DNA from: Polaribacter sp.
GTDB taxonomy: Bacteria; Bacteroidota; Bacteroidia; Flavobacteriales; Flavobacteriaceae
Length of the DNA stretch: 64,000 nt
Direction of reading: 5' to 3'
Assembly: GCA_029245785.1 (NCBI GenBank)
Contig: JAQWOR010000010.1
Location: 1 to 64,000, forward strand
Under the pieces are notes generated by a model. The model saw nothing but the letters and a program-made list of their open reading frames with translations, was not told the DNA's origin and did not search any database. This document shows positions 18,966 through 28,100 of this stretch, one piece after another. The translations under genes were made by a program, and so were the position numbers. Numbering within the stretch: position 1 is the first letter of the stretch; each line of letters opens with the position of its first letter.

Positions 18966-19943
18966 TTATACTAAATAGAAGAAGGTAAATACAAATACCC
19001 AAACTAAATCTACAAAGTGCCAATATAAACCTACTTTTTCTACCATATTATAATGTCCTCTTTTTTCATAAGTTCCTAAGATTACATTAAAGAAAACGAT
19101 AATATTAATTAGAATTCCTGAAAAAACGTGAAATCCGTGAAATCCAGTAATGAAGAAAAAGAAATCGGCAAACAATGTCTTTCCATATTCATTTTCTGTT
19201 AAGTTTGCGCCTTCTACAACTTTGGTTGCCATTAACAGGTATCGAGATCCTTCTTCTCTAGAAAGAATTTTTTTCTCTTTTGTTTCTAGGTCAATTTCTT
19301 CTGTTCTAATCAACACTGACGGATTGTGCTCATAAGAACTAATTACTTGTTGTAAAGAGTATGTTGGTAAAGCAGCCTCACTTTCAAACCAAAGTCCATT
19401 TTCTCTTGTATGTGTTGTTCTTTCTCCATGGGCTCCAACAACAAAATCAGACAAGGCTATTTGATGTCCTTCTTTTACAAATTGCAATACTTGTCCTTCG
19501 GTAGTTTTAACGGCTCCGTAAGTACCTCCAATAAAGTTTTTCCATTCCCAAGCTTGTGATCCTAAGAAAATTAACCCTCCAATAATAGTTAACAACATGT
19601 ACCAAGTAACTTGGGTTTTTTTCATTCTATGTCCTGCATCAACAGCCAACACCATTGTTACCGAAGAAAAAATAAGAATAAACGTCATTAATGCTACAAA
19701 AAGCATTGGGTGGTCTCCATGAATAAATGGGAAGTGATTGAACACTTGATCGGCAATTGGCCAAGAGTCAATAAATTTAAACCTTGTTAAACCATAGGCG
19801 GCTAAAAACCCTGAAAAAGTTAATGCATCTGACACGATAAAAAACCACATCATCATTTTTCCATAGCTCGCTCCAAAAGGTCTTGAGCCTCCTCCGTCCC
19901 AAGCATTTTTTTCTTCAGATTTTACAGCAATCGTTGCTTCCAT
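18966..19943 (-). CDS. Cytochrome c oxidase subunit III (long form)
   Basis: Subunit III of a heme-copper terminal oxidase, inner membrane. Characteristic segments are KMMMWFFIVSDALTFSGFLAAY near residue 30 and GFHGFHVFSGILIN with VGLYWHFVDLVWVFVFTFFYLV at the end. Between helices there is a polar insertion of roughly 90-100 residues (about 140-240), so the protein is 325 residues rather than the usual 200-260. The catalytic subunits I and II are not in this window. Confidence 0.9.
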   Translation of the reverse strand: MEATIAVKSEEKNAWDGGGSRPFGASYGKMMMWFFIVSDALTFSGFLAAYGLTRFKFIDSWPIADQVFNHFPFIHGDHPMLFVALMTFILIFSSVTMVLAVDAGHRMKKTQVTWYMLLTIIGGLIFLGSQAWEWKNFIGGTYGAVKTTEGQVLQFVKEGHQIALSDFVVGAHGERTTHTRENGLWFESEAALPTYSLQQVISSYEHNPSVLIRTEEIDLETKEKKILSREEGSRYLLMATKVVEGANLTENEYGKTLFADFFFFITGFHGFHVFSGILINIIVFFNVILGTYEKRGHYNMVEKVGLYWHFVDLVWVFVFTFFYLV

Positions 19944-19997
19944 AAATATCTACGTTAGTTATTTTTAAAATAGTTTGCCAAAATTACGCAATTTTCA

Positions 19998-20582
19998 TCA
20001 TCTAATAAAATAGAAAAAGAAAAATAGGTAAATCCATAGTACTCCTACAAAGTGCCAAAATATTGCACCTAGCTCAAAACCAAGCATTTCAGTAGCATTA
20101 TACCTAGATTTAAAATGATTATAAATTACAACTAACAGCACAATAAGTCCTGCCAACACATGTAAAACATGCATAAATGTGATTCCTATAATGAATGATG
20201 TTGACACCGTGCTTTCTGGGCCTGTAAAAAATAAGCCAACACTTTTCAACTGATGAAATCCTTGGTATTGAAAAAATACAAATCCAATTCCTAATGCCAA
20301 AGCAAGCAATACAAATACAGAACTTGCTTGTCTATTGTTTTGACGTATAAATCGTTGTGCTAAAAACAATGCGATACTGCTTAACACGACCAATAGCGTA
20401 CCTGTATAAAAAGAAGTAGGCAAATCAAAAACAACCCAGTCTTCTCTTTTTCTACTCACTACATATGCACTTGTTAACCCTGCAAAAAACATGGTCATGC
20501 TAATCATAGAAATCCACAACATTGGTTTTGCAGACTTTTTCTTTGCTGTTTTTAATTCTGTATTTAAGGCTTCTTGACTCAT
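19998..20582 (-). CDS. Cytochrome c oxidase subunit III (short form)
   Basis: A second subunit III protein of 194 residues with about five membrane helices, FIIGITFMHVLHVLAGLIVLL and LGAIFWHFVGVLWIYLFFFFY. It is paralogous to the next gene. Tandem subunit III genes downstream of heme O synthase occur in Flavobacteriia; how the two products are arranged in the oxidase is not known to me. Confidence 0.9.
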   Translation of the reverse strand: MSQEALNTELKTAKKKSAKPMLWISMISMTMFFAGLTSAYVVSRKREDWVVFDLPTSFYTGTLLVVLSSIALFLAQRFIRQNNRQASSVFVLLALALGIGFVFFQYQGFHQLKSVGLFFTGPESTVSTSFIIGITFMHVLHVLAGLIVLLVVIYNHFKSRYNATEMLGFELGAIFWHFVGVLWIYLFFFFYFIR

Positions 20583-20587
20583 TGTTG

Positions 20588-21490
20588 TTAATGTAAAAAT
20601 TTATCGACTACGTAAATAATTTGTACTACTGTAATATACAATACACTGGCAAGCATTAATTTTCTTGCTTCAATATTTGATTTTGTTTTATGTAATTGAA
20701 CACCATAATATAGCATAACTCCACCAATAAGCGCAATTACAATTGCTGTTACTGGATAAATATAAAACGTTCCTGTAACTCTTAATACAGGAGCTACAGA
20801 AACCACAATCATAATTACTGTATAAAATATAATTTGCTTTACAGCTCCTCTGTCTTTTTTATTCATTGGCAACATGTTAAATCCTGCCTTTTTATACTCT
20901 TCGTACTGCAACCAACCGATTGCCCAAAAATGAGGAAATTGCCAAAAAAACTGAATCAAAAATAAAAATCCTGCTTCGATTCCAAAATGATTTGTAGCGG
21001 CAACCCAGCCTAACATAAACGGAATAGCTCCTGGAAAAGCACCTACAAAAACAGCCAACGGTGTTATTGACTTTAAAGGGGTGTAAACACAGGTGTACAA
21101 AAATATAGAAATTGCACCAAACAAGGCGCTTTTTGCATTGATCGAATACAGTATGGCAATTCCTAGAATTGTAAAAGATATGGCAATGAACAAGGCTGTA
21201 GAAACCTTCATTCGATTTGTTGGCAACGGACGACTCATGGTTCTTTTCATCAAAGCATCGGTCTCTTTTTCAATAACTTGATTAAAAGCATTTGAAGCAC
21301 CTACCATAAAATATCCGCCAATTGCTAGCATGATTAATGTAACACCATTAACAAGCTCTGCCGCCAGTAAATATCCTGCAACAGAAGAAAAAACCACACT
21401 CAAAGACAATCCTACTTTTGTAAGTTGCTTTAAATCTGACACAAAGCCTTTTACTGTTGTTTTTTTTTCTGCAGACAAAATAGAATCCAT
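20588..21490 (-). CDS. ctaB: Protoheme IX farnesyltransferase (heme O synthase)
   Basis: UbiA-family integral membrane prenyltransferase that makes heme O from heme B (EC 2.5.1.141) for heme-copper oxidases. The first Asp-rich motif appears as NAFNQVIEKETDALMKRTMSRPLP near residue 85 and the second loop as YEEYKKAGFNMLP near residue 197. Length 300 is normal. It is the first gene of the respiratory operon, and a -7 promoter box lies upstream. Confidence 0.95.
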   Translation of the reverse strand: MDSILSAEKKTTVKGFVSDLKQLTKVGLSLSVVFSSVAGYLLAAELVNGVTLIMLAIGGYFMVGASNAFNQVIEKETDALMKRTMSRPLPTNRMKVSTALFIAISFTILGIAILYSINAKSALFGAISIFLYTCVYTPLKSITPLAVFVGAFPGAIPFMLGWVAATNHFGIEAGFLFLIQFFWQFPHFWAIGWLQYEEYKKAGFNMLPMNKKDRGAVKQIIFYTVIMIVVSVAPVLRVTGTFYIYPVTAIVIALIGGVMLYYGVQLHKTKSNIEARKLMLASVLYITVVQIIYVVDKFLH

Positions 21491-21512
21491 TTTTGTATAT
21501 TCAATTCTTTTG

Positions 21513-21520
21513 CAAAGATA
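21513..21520 (-). promoter_or_regulatory. Candidate -7 promoter element of the respiratory operon
   Basis: On the minus strand TATCTTTG matches TAnnTTTG, 22 bases before the ctaB start. No good -33 box at standard spacing was seen. Confidence 0.5.
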
Positions 21521-21598
21521 TTTTATTCTTATCCAATTCCTATAATTTTTAGCTGATAAAAATGAATTTTTATTAGGTGATTTTTTCTTAGAAAAAAC

Positions 21599-21642
21599 TT
21601 TGTTATTTATATATTTGGTTTAACTTTGCACCCGCATTGAAA
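21599..21642 (+). promoter_or_regulatory. Promoter of the tRNA-Gly/tRNA-Leu operon
   Basis: TTTG at 21599-21602, an 18-base spacer, then TAACTTTG at 21621-21628, an excellent match to the Bacteroidota consensus. The downstream bases continue as TTTGCACCCGCATTG (21625-21639), identical to the rplU promoter region on the minus strand. Confidence 0.8.
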
Positions 21643-21670
21643 GACATGCATGGTCATTAAAACATACTGC

Positions 21671-21742
21671 GCGAAAGTAGCTCAGGGGTAGAGCATCACC
21701 TTGCCAAGGTGGGGGTCGCGGGTTCAAATCCCGTCTTTCGCT
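21671..21742 (+). tRNA. tRNA-Gly(GCC)
   Basis: Full cloverleaf: acceptor GCGAAAG with CTTTCGC, anticodon loop TTGCCAA giving anticodon GCC, T arm GCGGG-TTCAAAT-CCCGT, discriminator T. CCA is not encoded. It shares a promoter with the following tRNA-Leu. Confidence 0.96.
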
Positions 21743-21766
21743 CTATTCGTTTACAAAACATACCAA

Positions 21767-21852
21767 GCTCGAGTGGTGGAATTGGTAGACACGCTGGACT
21801 TAAAATCCAGTGGACTGTAAGGTCCGTATGGGTTCAAGTCCCATCTCGAGTA
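21767..21852 (+). tRNA. tRNA-Leu(TAA)
   Basis: Class II tRNA with a long variable arm. The acceptor GCTCGAG pairs with CTCGAGT, the anticodon loop CTTAAAA gives anticodon TAA, the T arm is ATGGG-TTCAAGT-CCCAT, and the discriminator is A. Confidence 0.96.
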
Positions 21853-21853
21853 C

Positions 21854-21889
21854 AAAATCCTTAACAATTTATTTGTTAAGGATTTTTTT
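21854..21889 (+). terminator. Terminator of the tRNA operon
   Basis: Hairpin AAAATCCTTAACA with TGTTAAGGATTTT followed by T residues, directly after tRNA-Leu. Confidence 0.85.
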
Positions 21890-21910
21890 ATGCCTTACAC
21901 TTTTTAGAAC

Positions 21911-21940
21911 AAAAAAAACCCACTCAATAAATTGAGTGGG
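21911..21940 (-). terminator. Terminator facing the acetyltransferase gene
   Basis: Perfect 10-base stem CCCACTCAAT/ATTGAGTGGG, with a T8 tract when read on the minus strand. It lies downstream of the minus-strand gene ending at 22059. Confidence 0.75.
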
Positions 21941-22058
21941 AAAATTGCTATGAAAAAGAAAGTGGTTTTTACACCACGAAACAAATATACACTTTATTTT
22001 TAATACAAAAAACTGTTTTCGTTCTTTTTTTGCAAAAACCTACAAACAAAGTCTTTCC

Positions 22059-22631
22059 TTACTTTTTAGTTACCTTATTATTATTTAAAACATATTTATC
22101 TTTGCTTTCTGGGCAACTGCTCTCCCCCTTTTCATCAAAATTTAACCGATGCCCGTATTCACTAATCCAACCTATTTGTTTGGAAGGGTTCCCTAAAACC
22201 AGTGCAAAAGGTAACACCTCTTTAAGCACCACAGCTCCTGCTCCAACAAAAGCATATTCGCCAATGTTATTTCCACAAACAATGGTTGCATTGGCGCCAA
22301 TACTCGCTCCTTTTTTAATAATTGTTTTCAAATATTGATCTTTCCTTTTAATGGCGCTTCTAGGGTTTATAACGTTTGTAAAAACCATTGATGGGCCCAA
22401 AAAAACATCGTCTTCACAAACAACGCCCGTATAAATAGAAACGTTGTTTTGAACTTTTACATTGTTTCCCAATACTACTTCTGAAGAAACCATTACATTC
22501 TGTCCGATATTACAATTATTCCCAATTTTACAGTTGGGCATCACATGGCTAAAGTGCCATATTTTTGTATCGGTTCCAATTTCACAGCCGTCATCAATAA
22601 CCGCTGTTTCATGTGCAAAATATTCTTTCAT
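22059..22631 (-). CDS. WlbB/WbpD-like sugar N-acetyltransferase (left-handed beta-helix)
   Basis: Hexapeptide-repeat acyltransferase of 190 residues. Repeats such as [20 protein letters not shown], then [21 protein letters not shown] and [32 protein letters not shown], match the WlbB/WbpD group. That group acetylates the 3-amino group of UDP-2-acetamido-3-amino-glucuronate for surface polysaccharide. The gene stands alone here, with terminators on both sides and no other sugar-nucleotide genes nearby, so the specific substrate is inferred from family likeness only. Confidence 0.82.
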   Translation of the reverse strand: MKEYFAHETAVIDDGCEIGTDTKIWHFSHVMPNCKIGNNCNIGQNVMVSSEVVLGNNVKVQNNVSIYTGVVCEDDVFLGPSMVFTNVINPRSAIKRKDQYLKTIIKKGASIGANATIVCGNNIGEYAFVGAGAVVLKEVLPFALVLGNPSKQIGWISEYGHRLNFDEKGESSCPESKDKYVLNNNKVTKK

Positions 22632-22685
22632 TTTTTTAAGCTATAAAACAAAAATAGTGAATTAATAACTTGTACTTACATAAAC

Positions 22686-22714
22686 ATATCGCCAATCTAA
22701 TAGATTGGCGATAT
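22686..22714 (-). terminator. Terminator after first TonB-like gene
   Basis: Perfect 13-base stem ATATCGCCAATCT/AGATTGGCGATAT with a 3-base loop, 13 bases past the stop of the minus-strand gene. Confidence 0.75.
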
Positions 22715-22727
22715 TTAATTTTTAAAC

Positions 22728-23480
22728 CTATTCTACATAAAAAGTAATTGGTAACGTAAATTTTACATTCACTGGTATTTCTTGCATCATTCCAGGAGTA
22801 AATTTTGGAAGTTTTTTTACAATATTAGTCACTTCTTTTTTTAATCTTTTATGAGGAGCTTTCACCTGCACATCAACAACGTTTCCCTTTTTATCAATAA
22901 TAAATTGCGCATACATTTTATGTTTTCCTGAGCGGAGGCCTAACTCTTGAGCTAAATCAGCATTAAACTTAGTAATTACAAATTTTTGAATCTTTTTCGC
23001 AAAACACTTCTTGTTCTCCGTTTTAGCCAATCCTTCGCAACCTTTAAAAACAGGTGCTTTTTCTACGGAAATAAACAGAGAATAATCAACTAAAACTGGA
23101 GTATCGACTGGAATCATCGAATTAAAGGCTTCGTTTATTTCATTTTTAATTACTTCGTCCGTTGGCAATTTCTCTTTCAAAAGTGTTTCTTTAATCTTGT
23201 CTTCATTCTTTTTAAAGTTATCTAGATCTATTATATATGTAACCTTCTGAGATTTCATTATTTTTTTTACCTCTTTCTCTTTTACAAATGACAAGGGCTC
23301 ATCAACCAAATACGGCTCTAAAACATAGGGCTCGAAACCTATTATATTTGTAGGTTTTTGTTCTGTTTTGTGCTCAAAAACCTGAAATACAATAAAAAGC
23401 ACTAACACTAATGATAACTGCATAATTACAGTTGAATACTTCTCTAATTGTTTGGTTGGTCGTTTTTTTAACTGTTTCAT
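22728..23480 (-). CDS. TonB-like energy transducer, paralog 1
   Basis: A 250-residue protein with one N-terminal membrane helix (STVIMQLSLVLVLFIVFQVFEH), a periplasmic linker and a C-terminal TonB-like domain. The C-terminal part reads KMYAQFIIDKKGNVVDVQVKAPHKRLKKEV and ends LPITFYVE. Compared with its neighbour it lacks the proline-rich and acidic linker. TonB proteins transmit proton-motive force to outer membrane transporters. It is probably a tandem duplicate of the 23595-24308 gene. Confidence 0.87.
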   Translation of the reverse strand: MKQLKKRPTKQLEKYSTVIMQLSLVLVLFIVFQVFEHKTEQKPTNIIGFEPYVLEPYLVDEPLSFVKEKEVKKIMKSQKVTYIIDLDNFKKNEDKIKETLLKEKLPTDEVIKNEINEAFNSMIPVDTPVLVDYSLFISVEKAPVFKGCEGLAKTENKKCFAKKIQKFVITKFNADLAQELGLRSGKHKMYAQFIIDKKGNVVDVQVKAPHKRLKKEVTNIVKKLPKFTPGMMQEIPVNVKFTLPITFYVE

Positions 23481-23534
23481 AATTAGATTGTTTTAAATGT
23501 TACACTCATCTAATTTCAAAAAGCATACCAATAA

Positions 23535-23575
23535 AAAAGAGCAAGCTCCTGATAGTATCAGGAGCTTGCTCTTTA
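23535..23575 (-). terminator. Terminator between the TonB-like paralogs
   Basis: About 18-base stem (AGAGCAAGCTCCTGATA with its complement) and a minimal loop, T-rich on the minus strand, just past the stop at 23595. Confidence 0.85.
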
Positions 23576-23594
23576 GTTTAAAATAGTATGTTGT

Positions 23595-24308
23595 TTACTC
23601 TACATTGAAAGAAATAGGCAATGTGTATTTCATTCCTACCGGCACACCTCTTTGTTTACCTGGAATCATTTTTGGTAATGTTTTAGTAACCCTAACTGCT
23701 TCTTTCTTTAACCTTGGATGCGGAGCTCTGGCTTGAATGTCGGTAATATTACCTGTCTTATCAATTCTAAAAATTACCCAAATTTTCTTTTTTCCTGGAG
23801 ATAATCCTAAATCGCCTGCTAAATCTGCATTAAATTTTCTACCAACATGGCGTCTAATTTTTTGACTAAGGCAATCACTTTTTTGCTTTCTAGTTCCTTT
23901 ACATCCTGGAAAAATTGGCACTTCTTCAATAATTGCAAAAGGCACATCTTCTACAACTCCTTCTTCTTCTTCTACCTCTTCAATTTCTTCTATCGCTTCT
24001 GTTTCATCTGTCTCGGTAGTTTCGATCACTGTTTCTTCAACTTCTTTTTCATCTTCAACAATTTCGATTTTTTCTGGAGCTGGTGGTGGTGGAGACTTTG
24101 GCTTAACTGGCTCTACTCGTTCTGTAATAACCGTTTCTTCGTCTTCTTGGTCTTGCATACTTGCATCACCTAAAACACCTATTTCTCTGTCGTATGTCTT
24201 GTTTTCCATAGACACATACACTATGAAAAGTGACAAAACCAATCCAAGTTGGATAAACAACTTTGAATAATTTTCTAAATTTGATTTGGGATTTTTCTTA
24301 ATTTCCAT
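23595..24308 (-). CDS. TonB-like energy transducer, paralog 2
   Basis: A 237-residue TonB homolog. The N-terminal helix is LFIQLGLVLSLFIVYVSM, followed by a linker with KSPPPPAP and a long glutamate-rich run (about residues 75-125), then the C-terminal domain (IWVIFRIDKTGNITDIQARAPHPRLKKEAV, ending LPISFNVE). It lies downstream of vanZ on the same strand. The shared insert FPGCKGTRKQKSDCL and its FKGCEGLAKTENKKCF counterpart in the paralog each carry two cysteines, possibly a disulfide. Confidence 0.9.
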   Translation of the reverse strand: MEIKKNPKSNLENYSKLFIQLGLVLSLFIVYVSMENKTYDREIGVLGDASMQDQEDEETVITERVEPVKPKSPPPPAPEKIEIVEDEKEVEETVIETTETDETEAIEEIEEVEEEEGVVEDVPFAIIEEVPIFPGCKGTRKQKSDCLSQKIRRHVGRKFNADLAGDLGLSPGKKKIWVIFRIDKTGNITDIQARAPHPRLKKEAVRVTKTLPKMIPGKQRGVPVGMKYTLPISFNVE

Positions 24309-24373
24309 CCTAAAATATTTTTATATAGTTCGCTAATGTAATTAAATTCTTACAACTTATGCAAGTCTTATAG

Positions 24374-24760
24374 TTAAATAGCATTAATTTTTTTATAAAC
24401 GAATTTAAAAAGCAACAATGCCATGCTTATTCCAACAAAATTTGCAAGTATATCTAAAAAGCTACCTGTTCTATATGTTGTAAGAACCTCTTGCAAAACT
24501 TCAATAATCATGCCGTAAAAAAGGCAACCTAGAGCAATTACATACCTAAACCTTGCTTTCACTGCTGCTTTTTTAATAGCTAATAACCAGCTTAAGGTTA
24601 GTACACAATAAGCAAAAGCATGTTCTAATTTGTCTATATGTATAATGTTAACAGAACCTCCACCTAGCTTTATCAAACTTAAAAGAGCAACCCCTAGAGT
24701 TATCAGTATAGCAATGTAAGTTATATTATCCTTGAATAAGGTTCTGATAAGCTTCTGCAT
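24374..24760 (-). CDS. VanZ-family membrane protein
   Basis: A 128-residue protein with four membrane helices and the VanZ features [14 protein letters not shown] and [25 protein letters not shown]. Function of these short VanZ-like proteins is uncertain. Its first 35 bases overlap the end of gcvH. Confidence 0.87.
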   Translation of the reverse strand: MQKLIRTLFKDNITYIAILITLGVALLSLIKLGGGSVNIIHIDKLEHAFAYCVLTLSWLLAIKKAAVKARFRYVIALGCLFYGMIIEVLQEVLTTYRTGSFLDILANFVGISMALLLFKFVYKKINAI

Positions 24761-25106
24761 CCAATAAGTCTTCTAATTGCGAAGCGTCAGAAATGGTTAC
24801 TTTAACCATCCAGCCCTCTCCGTATGGGTCTTTATTTACCAATTCTGGAGCGTCTTCTAAGTTTTCATTAAACTCAATAACTTCACCACTTAAAGGCATT
24901 AACAAATCCGAAACTGTTTTTACTGCTTCAACAGAACCAAACACATCGTCTCTATCTACATTTTCATCTAGAGTATCTACATCTACATATACGATATCTC
25001 CTAATTCACTTTGTGCAAAATTCGTAATTCCTATGGTAGCGGTTTCTCCTTCTACTTTAACCCATTCATGATCTTTTGTATACTTTAATTCTGATGGAAT
25101 GTTCAT
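24726..25106 (-). CDS. gcvH: Glycine cleavage system H protein
   Basis: Lipoylated shuttle protein of the glycine cleavage system, 126 residues. The lipoyl lysine is K63 in [15 protein letters not shown]. The N terminus [14 protein letters not shown] is typical. It sits 25 bases downstream of sprA, an arrangement also known from other gliding flavobacteria, and the vanZ start overlaps its end. Confidence 0.96.
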   Translation of the reverse strand: MNIPSELKYTKDHEWVKVEGETATIGITNFAQSELGDIVYVDVDTLDENVDRDDVFGSVEAVKTVSDLLMPLSGEVIEFNENLEDAPELVNKDPYGEGWMVKVTISDASQLEDLLDAEAYQNLIQG

Positions 25107-25131
25107 TGTACTGTTTGTTTATAGTTGTTGT

Positions 25132-28100
25132 TTATTGATTTCCTAAATTATAAATAATATTGATCCCTGTATTGATAGATTGTCTCGGGTATGTAGTTGA
25201 TATTGCATAACGAGACGTGTTGTGATTGTAATAAAAGGATGCTGTTAAATTGCTGTTTAATTTATAATCTGCCGCTAATTTAATAGATAAAAGCTTTTGA
25301 CCACCACTTATTTGATTATTTTCTACTTCAATAGATCTAATTAGCGTTAAGTTGTCTCGTAGAGAGATGTCAGCCCTTATGTTTACATCGCCTTTTAATC
25401 GTTGGTTTTTTCCTGAAAACCTTGTATTAAACGCCACGTTTTTAATTTGATACCCCATCCCGAAAACAAATTCCGTTCCCTTAATATCGGTAAGTGTACT
25501 GTTATCAAAATTTAACGTTAGTGTTCTGTCTTTTTTTATTTCTCCTCTAAATGAAAATGAATTTTTTAGTTTCATTTCTACTTTTATTAATGGAGAAAAT
25601 TCATCTATTAAACTTGCTGATGAAATTAACAGTTCTGATTGGTAATTTCCTAAAGTATTTGTTTTTGTCAAATCTGCACGATCATATTGTAGATTGTTTG
25701 TGAAATTTGAGATTGTATAGGACGACCTATATCCGTTAGATAGAGCAAAGCTTCTAAAGTTCTCTTTAAACCAATCTATTTTCATCAAGCCATTATAACG
25801 CAATGTCCAATTCGGAATCGGAATATTTCTAAAAGGCTCTAAACTTACTGACGTTGGGCTTTTTCCTGAATAGGCCGCTAGAAAAGCAGGCAATAACGTT
25901 TCTTGAGGACCAAACTTAGTAGCATCTGTTCTAATCGAAGAATCTGTTAACCTATTTGCAATTACAGACTGATATGCTTTTAACTTTTCAAACAACACAT
26001 CTCCATTGCTAAATGCTGTAGAAAACATCGAATAACTTGTGCTAAAATTTCCTGACTCAAAAATTGGAGTATCTATATTTAACACGCCCGCTTCTACATC
26101 TAATTGCTGAGAAAGGTTTCTGGTTTGTATTTTGTTTCCAAGCAGTTCAATACTCAGATCTTTAAACGGTTTTATAGAAACAGAATAATCTAACTTGTTA
26201 TAATGTGTTCTGCTATATGTTTTATTAAAATACTCTGATCCTTCGGGTCTTGAAACCAGCCAACCTTTTTCAAACGCTTTGTTTCTAATATCTATTTGAC
26301 TTCCAAAAACAAAACCTAACGTTGGCCCTAAGCCACTCCCAGTATTATCTCTTCCTAAAAATCCTGTGCCACCAGTATAACCTGGCAAAACAGTTCCATT
26401 GTTTTCTGTATAACTTACTTTTGCCGTTTTTACAGAAGTAATAAGGTCATAAACGCCTAAGAGTATTTTTTCACTTCCAGATTGGTTTTTTCGGGGCGAT
26501 TTTACCCCACCCTTAATTACTAATTTAGACCCTTTTGGTTGTTTTTTTTGGTTTTTTTTCTTTTTAACAAAAAGGTTTTTCAATCTAATATCTTTGTACA
26601 ACCTAGTAAAGCTAAGTGTAGCATTTACGTTATGTGTGTTTGAGTTTTGAAGTAAGTTTCCAATTTTATCTTCGTATGATTTTGAGGCGGCTTTCCAATC
26701 AAAATTTGCCGTGTATGCGTATTGGGCATTTATAAAACTCAAAAATGGAACCTTATGAATTGGCAACTTATAGGTTGCATTTAAGTTTTGGCTATAATGA
26801 TCTGGCCTTCCTGTGTTTAAAAACTGATCAAAAACACCAATCTCTTCTGCACTTCCAAAAGTGTCATATAAGTAACTATTGTTTGCATTGAAGTTGATTG
26901 TAAAAGACCTTGTCAAATCAAAACCGATTGTATAATCCCAATCAAATAAAAACCTACGTTGTGTAAGTGTTGGTTGTACAGACAAGCCTTCTATTAAATT
27001 TCTTGATTTTTGCTGATTGTAATTTCGGGTAATTCTAGAATTAATTCCGATATTTTTTGGAAACAAGTTCACATTCATGTCTCGAATCAATTGCCAATAC
27101 TTACTTTTTTCTAAAAAACTTACTTTTTTAAATGGCTCAATAAACTTAGGCTGAAACGTAAAATTATAACTTGCTGAAGCCGACACGTTTTGGTTTAAAT
27201 ATTTTTCTATCGTATAATCTTTATGAAGTTCTTCTGCAAAAGAATACGATGCGGAAAGGTTTTCTACATCATAAACTTGAGGCTTTTTCTTTGACGATGG
27301 GTTTCTGTTCTTTCTAACATTGTTAAAACTAATACTTTTTCTTCGTGTATAATCTTGAGCGTTTTTACTATTCGGGTTTAATTCTTTTGCATCTGCAAAC
27401 TTTACATCTTGGTATTGAGGGTCGTATTTTGGGTCTCTAAACTCTTCGCCATAACTATAACTCATCGGCAATTGAATTCCCCACTTTTTAGGCATCATTT
27501 TACCCAAATTGATGTTGGTAGAAACATCATATTGTCTGGTTTCTTCAATACTTCTTTGGCTCACTCTGTCTTCTACGTTTCCAAAGCCAATAGTTTGCAT
27601 TCTTCCCGTAACAGAAATATCTGCAATGTCTGCAATATTAGCATCCGCACTTATCACCGCAGCCCAACCACCTTTATTGTCAAAACCTGAAGAACGCAAT
27701 TCATTGAACCAAATTTCTGCACTTTTAGGGGCTGAAGAGGTGTTTTTTACACCTAACATTAAGGTTCTTACAGCGCCTAATGTTGGATTTCCTTTCACCC
27801 TAACAGTTAGCTCCTTCGGGTCACTTGCTGTCGGAAAAGGATACAATTTAGTAATGGAGCTATGGCTTGCATCTCTTTCTAGTTTTAGCTTTCCGAAATT
27901 TTCTAAAACAGCATCTAAATTATTGGCTTCTAACCAAACATTCAGCGGATCTAGACTTCCGTTTTGTGAAATTTTTAATGGTATTTCTATCTGATAAAAA
28001 TTATCATCTAAATCTGTTCCTAATCTAAGAATCGCTACCAAATCATCGTCAGAAACAGTGGCTACTTCTGAAGATTCAGCATGAATAAACATCTTTAATT

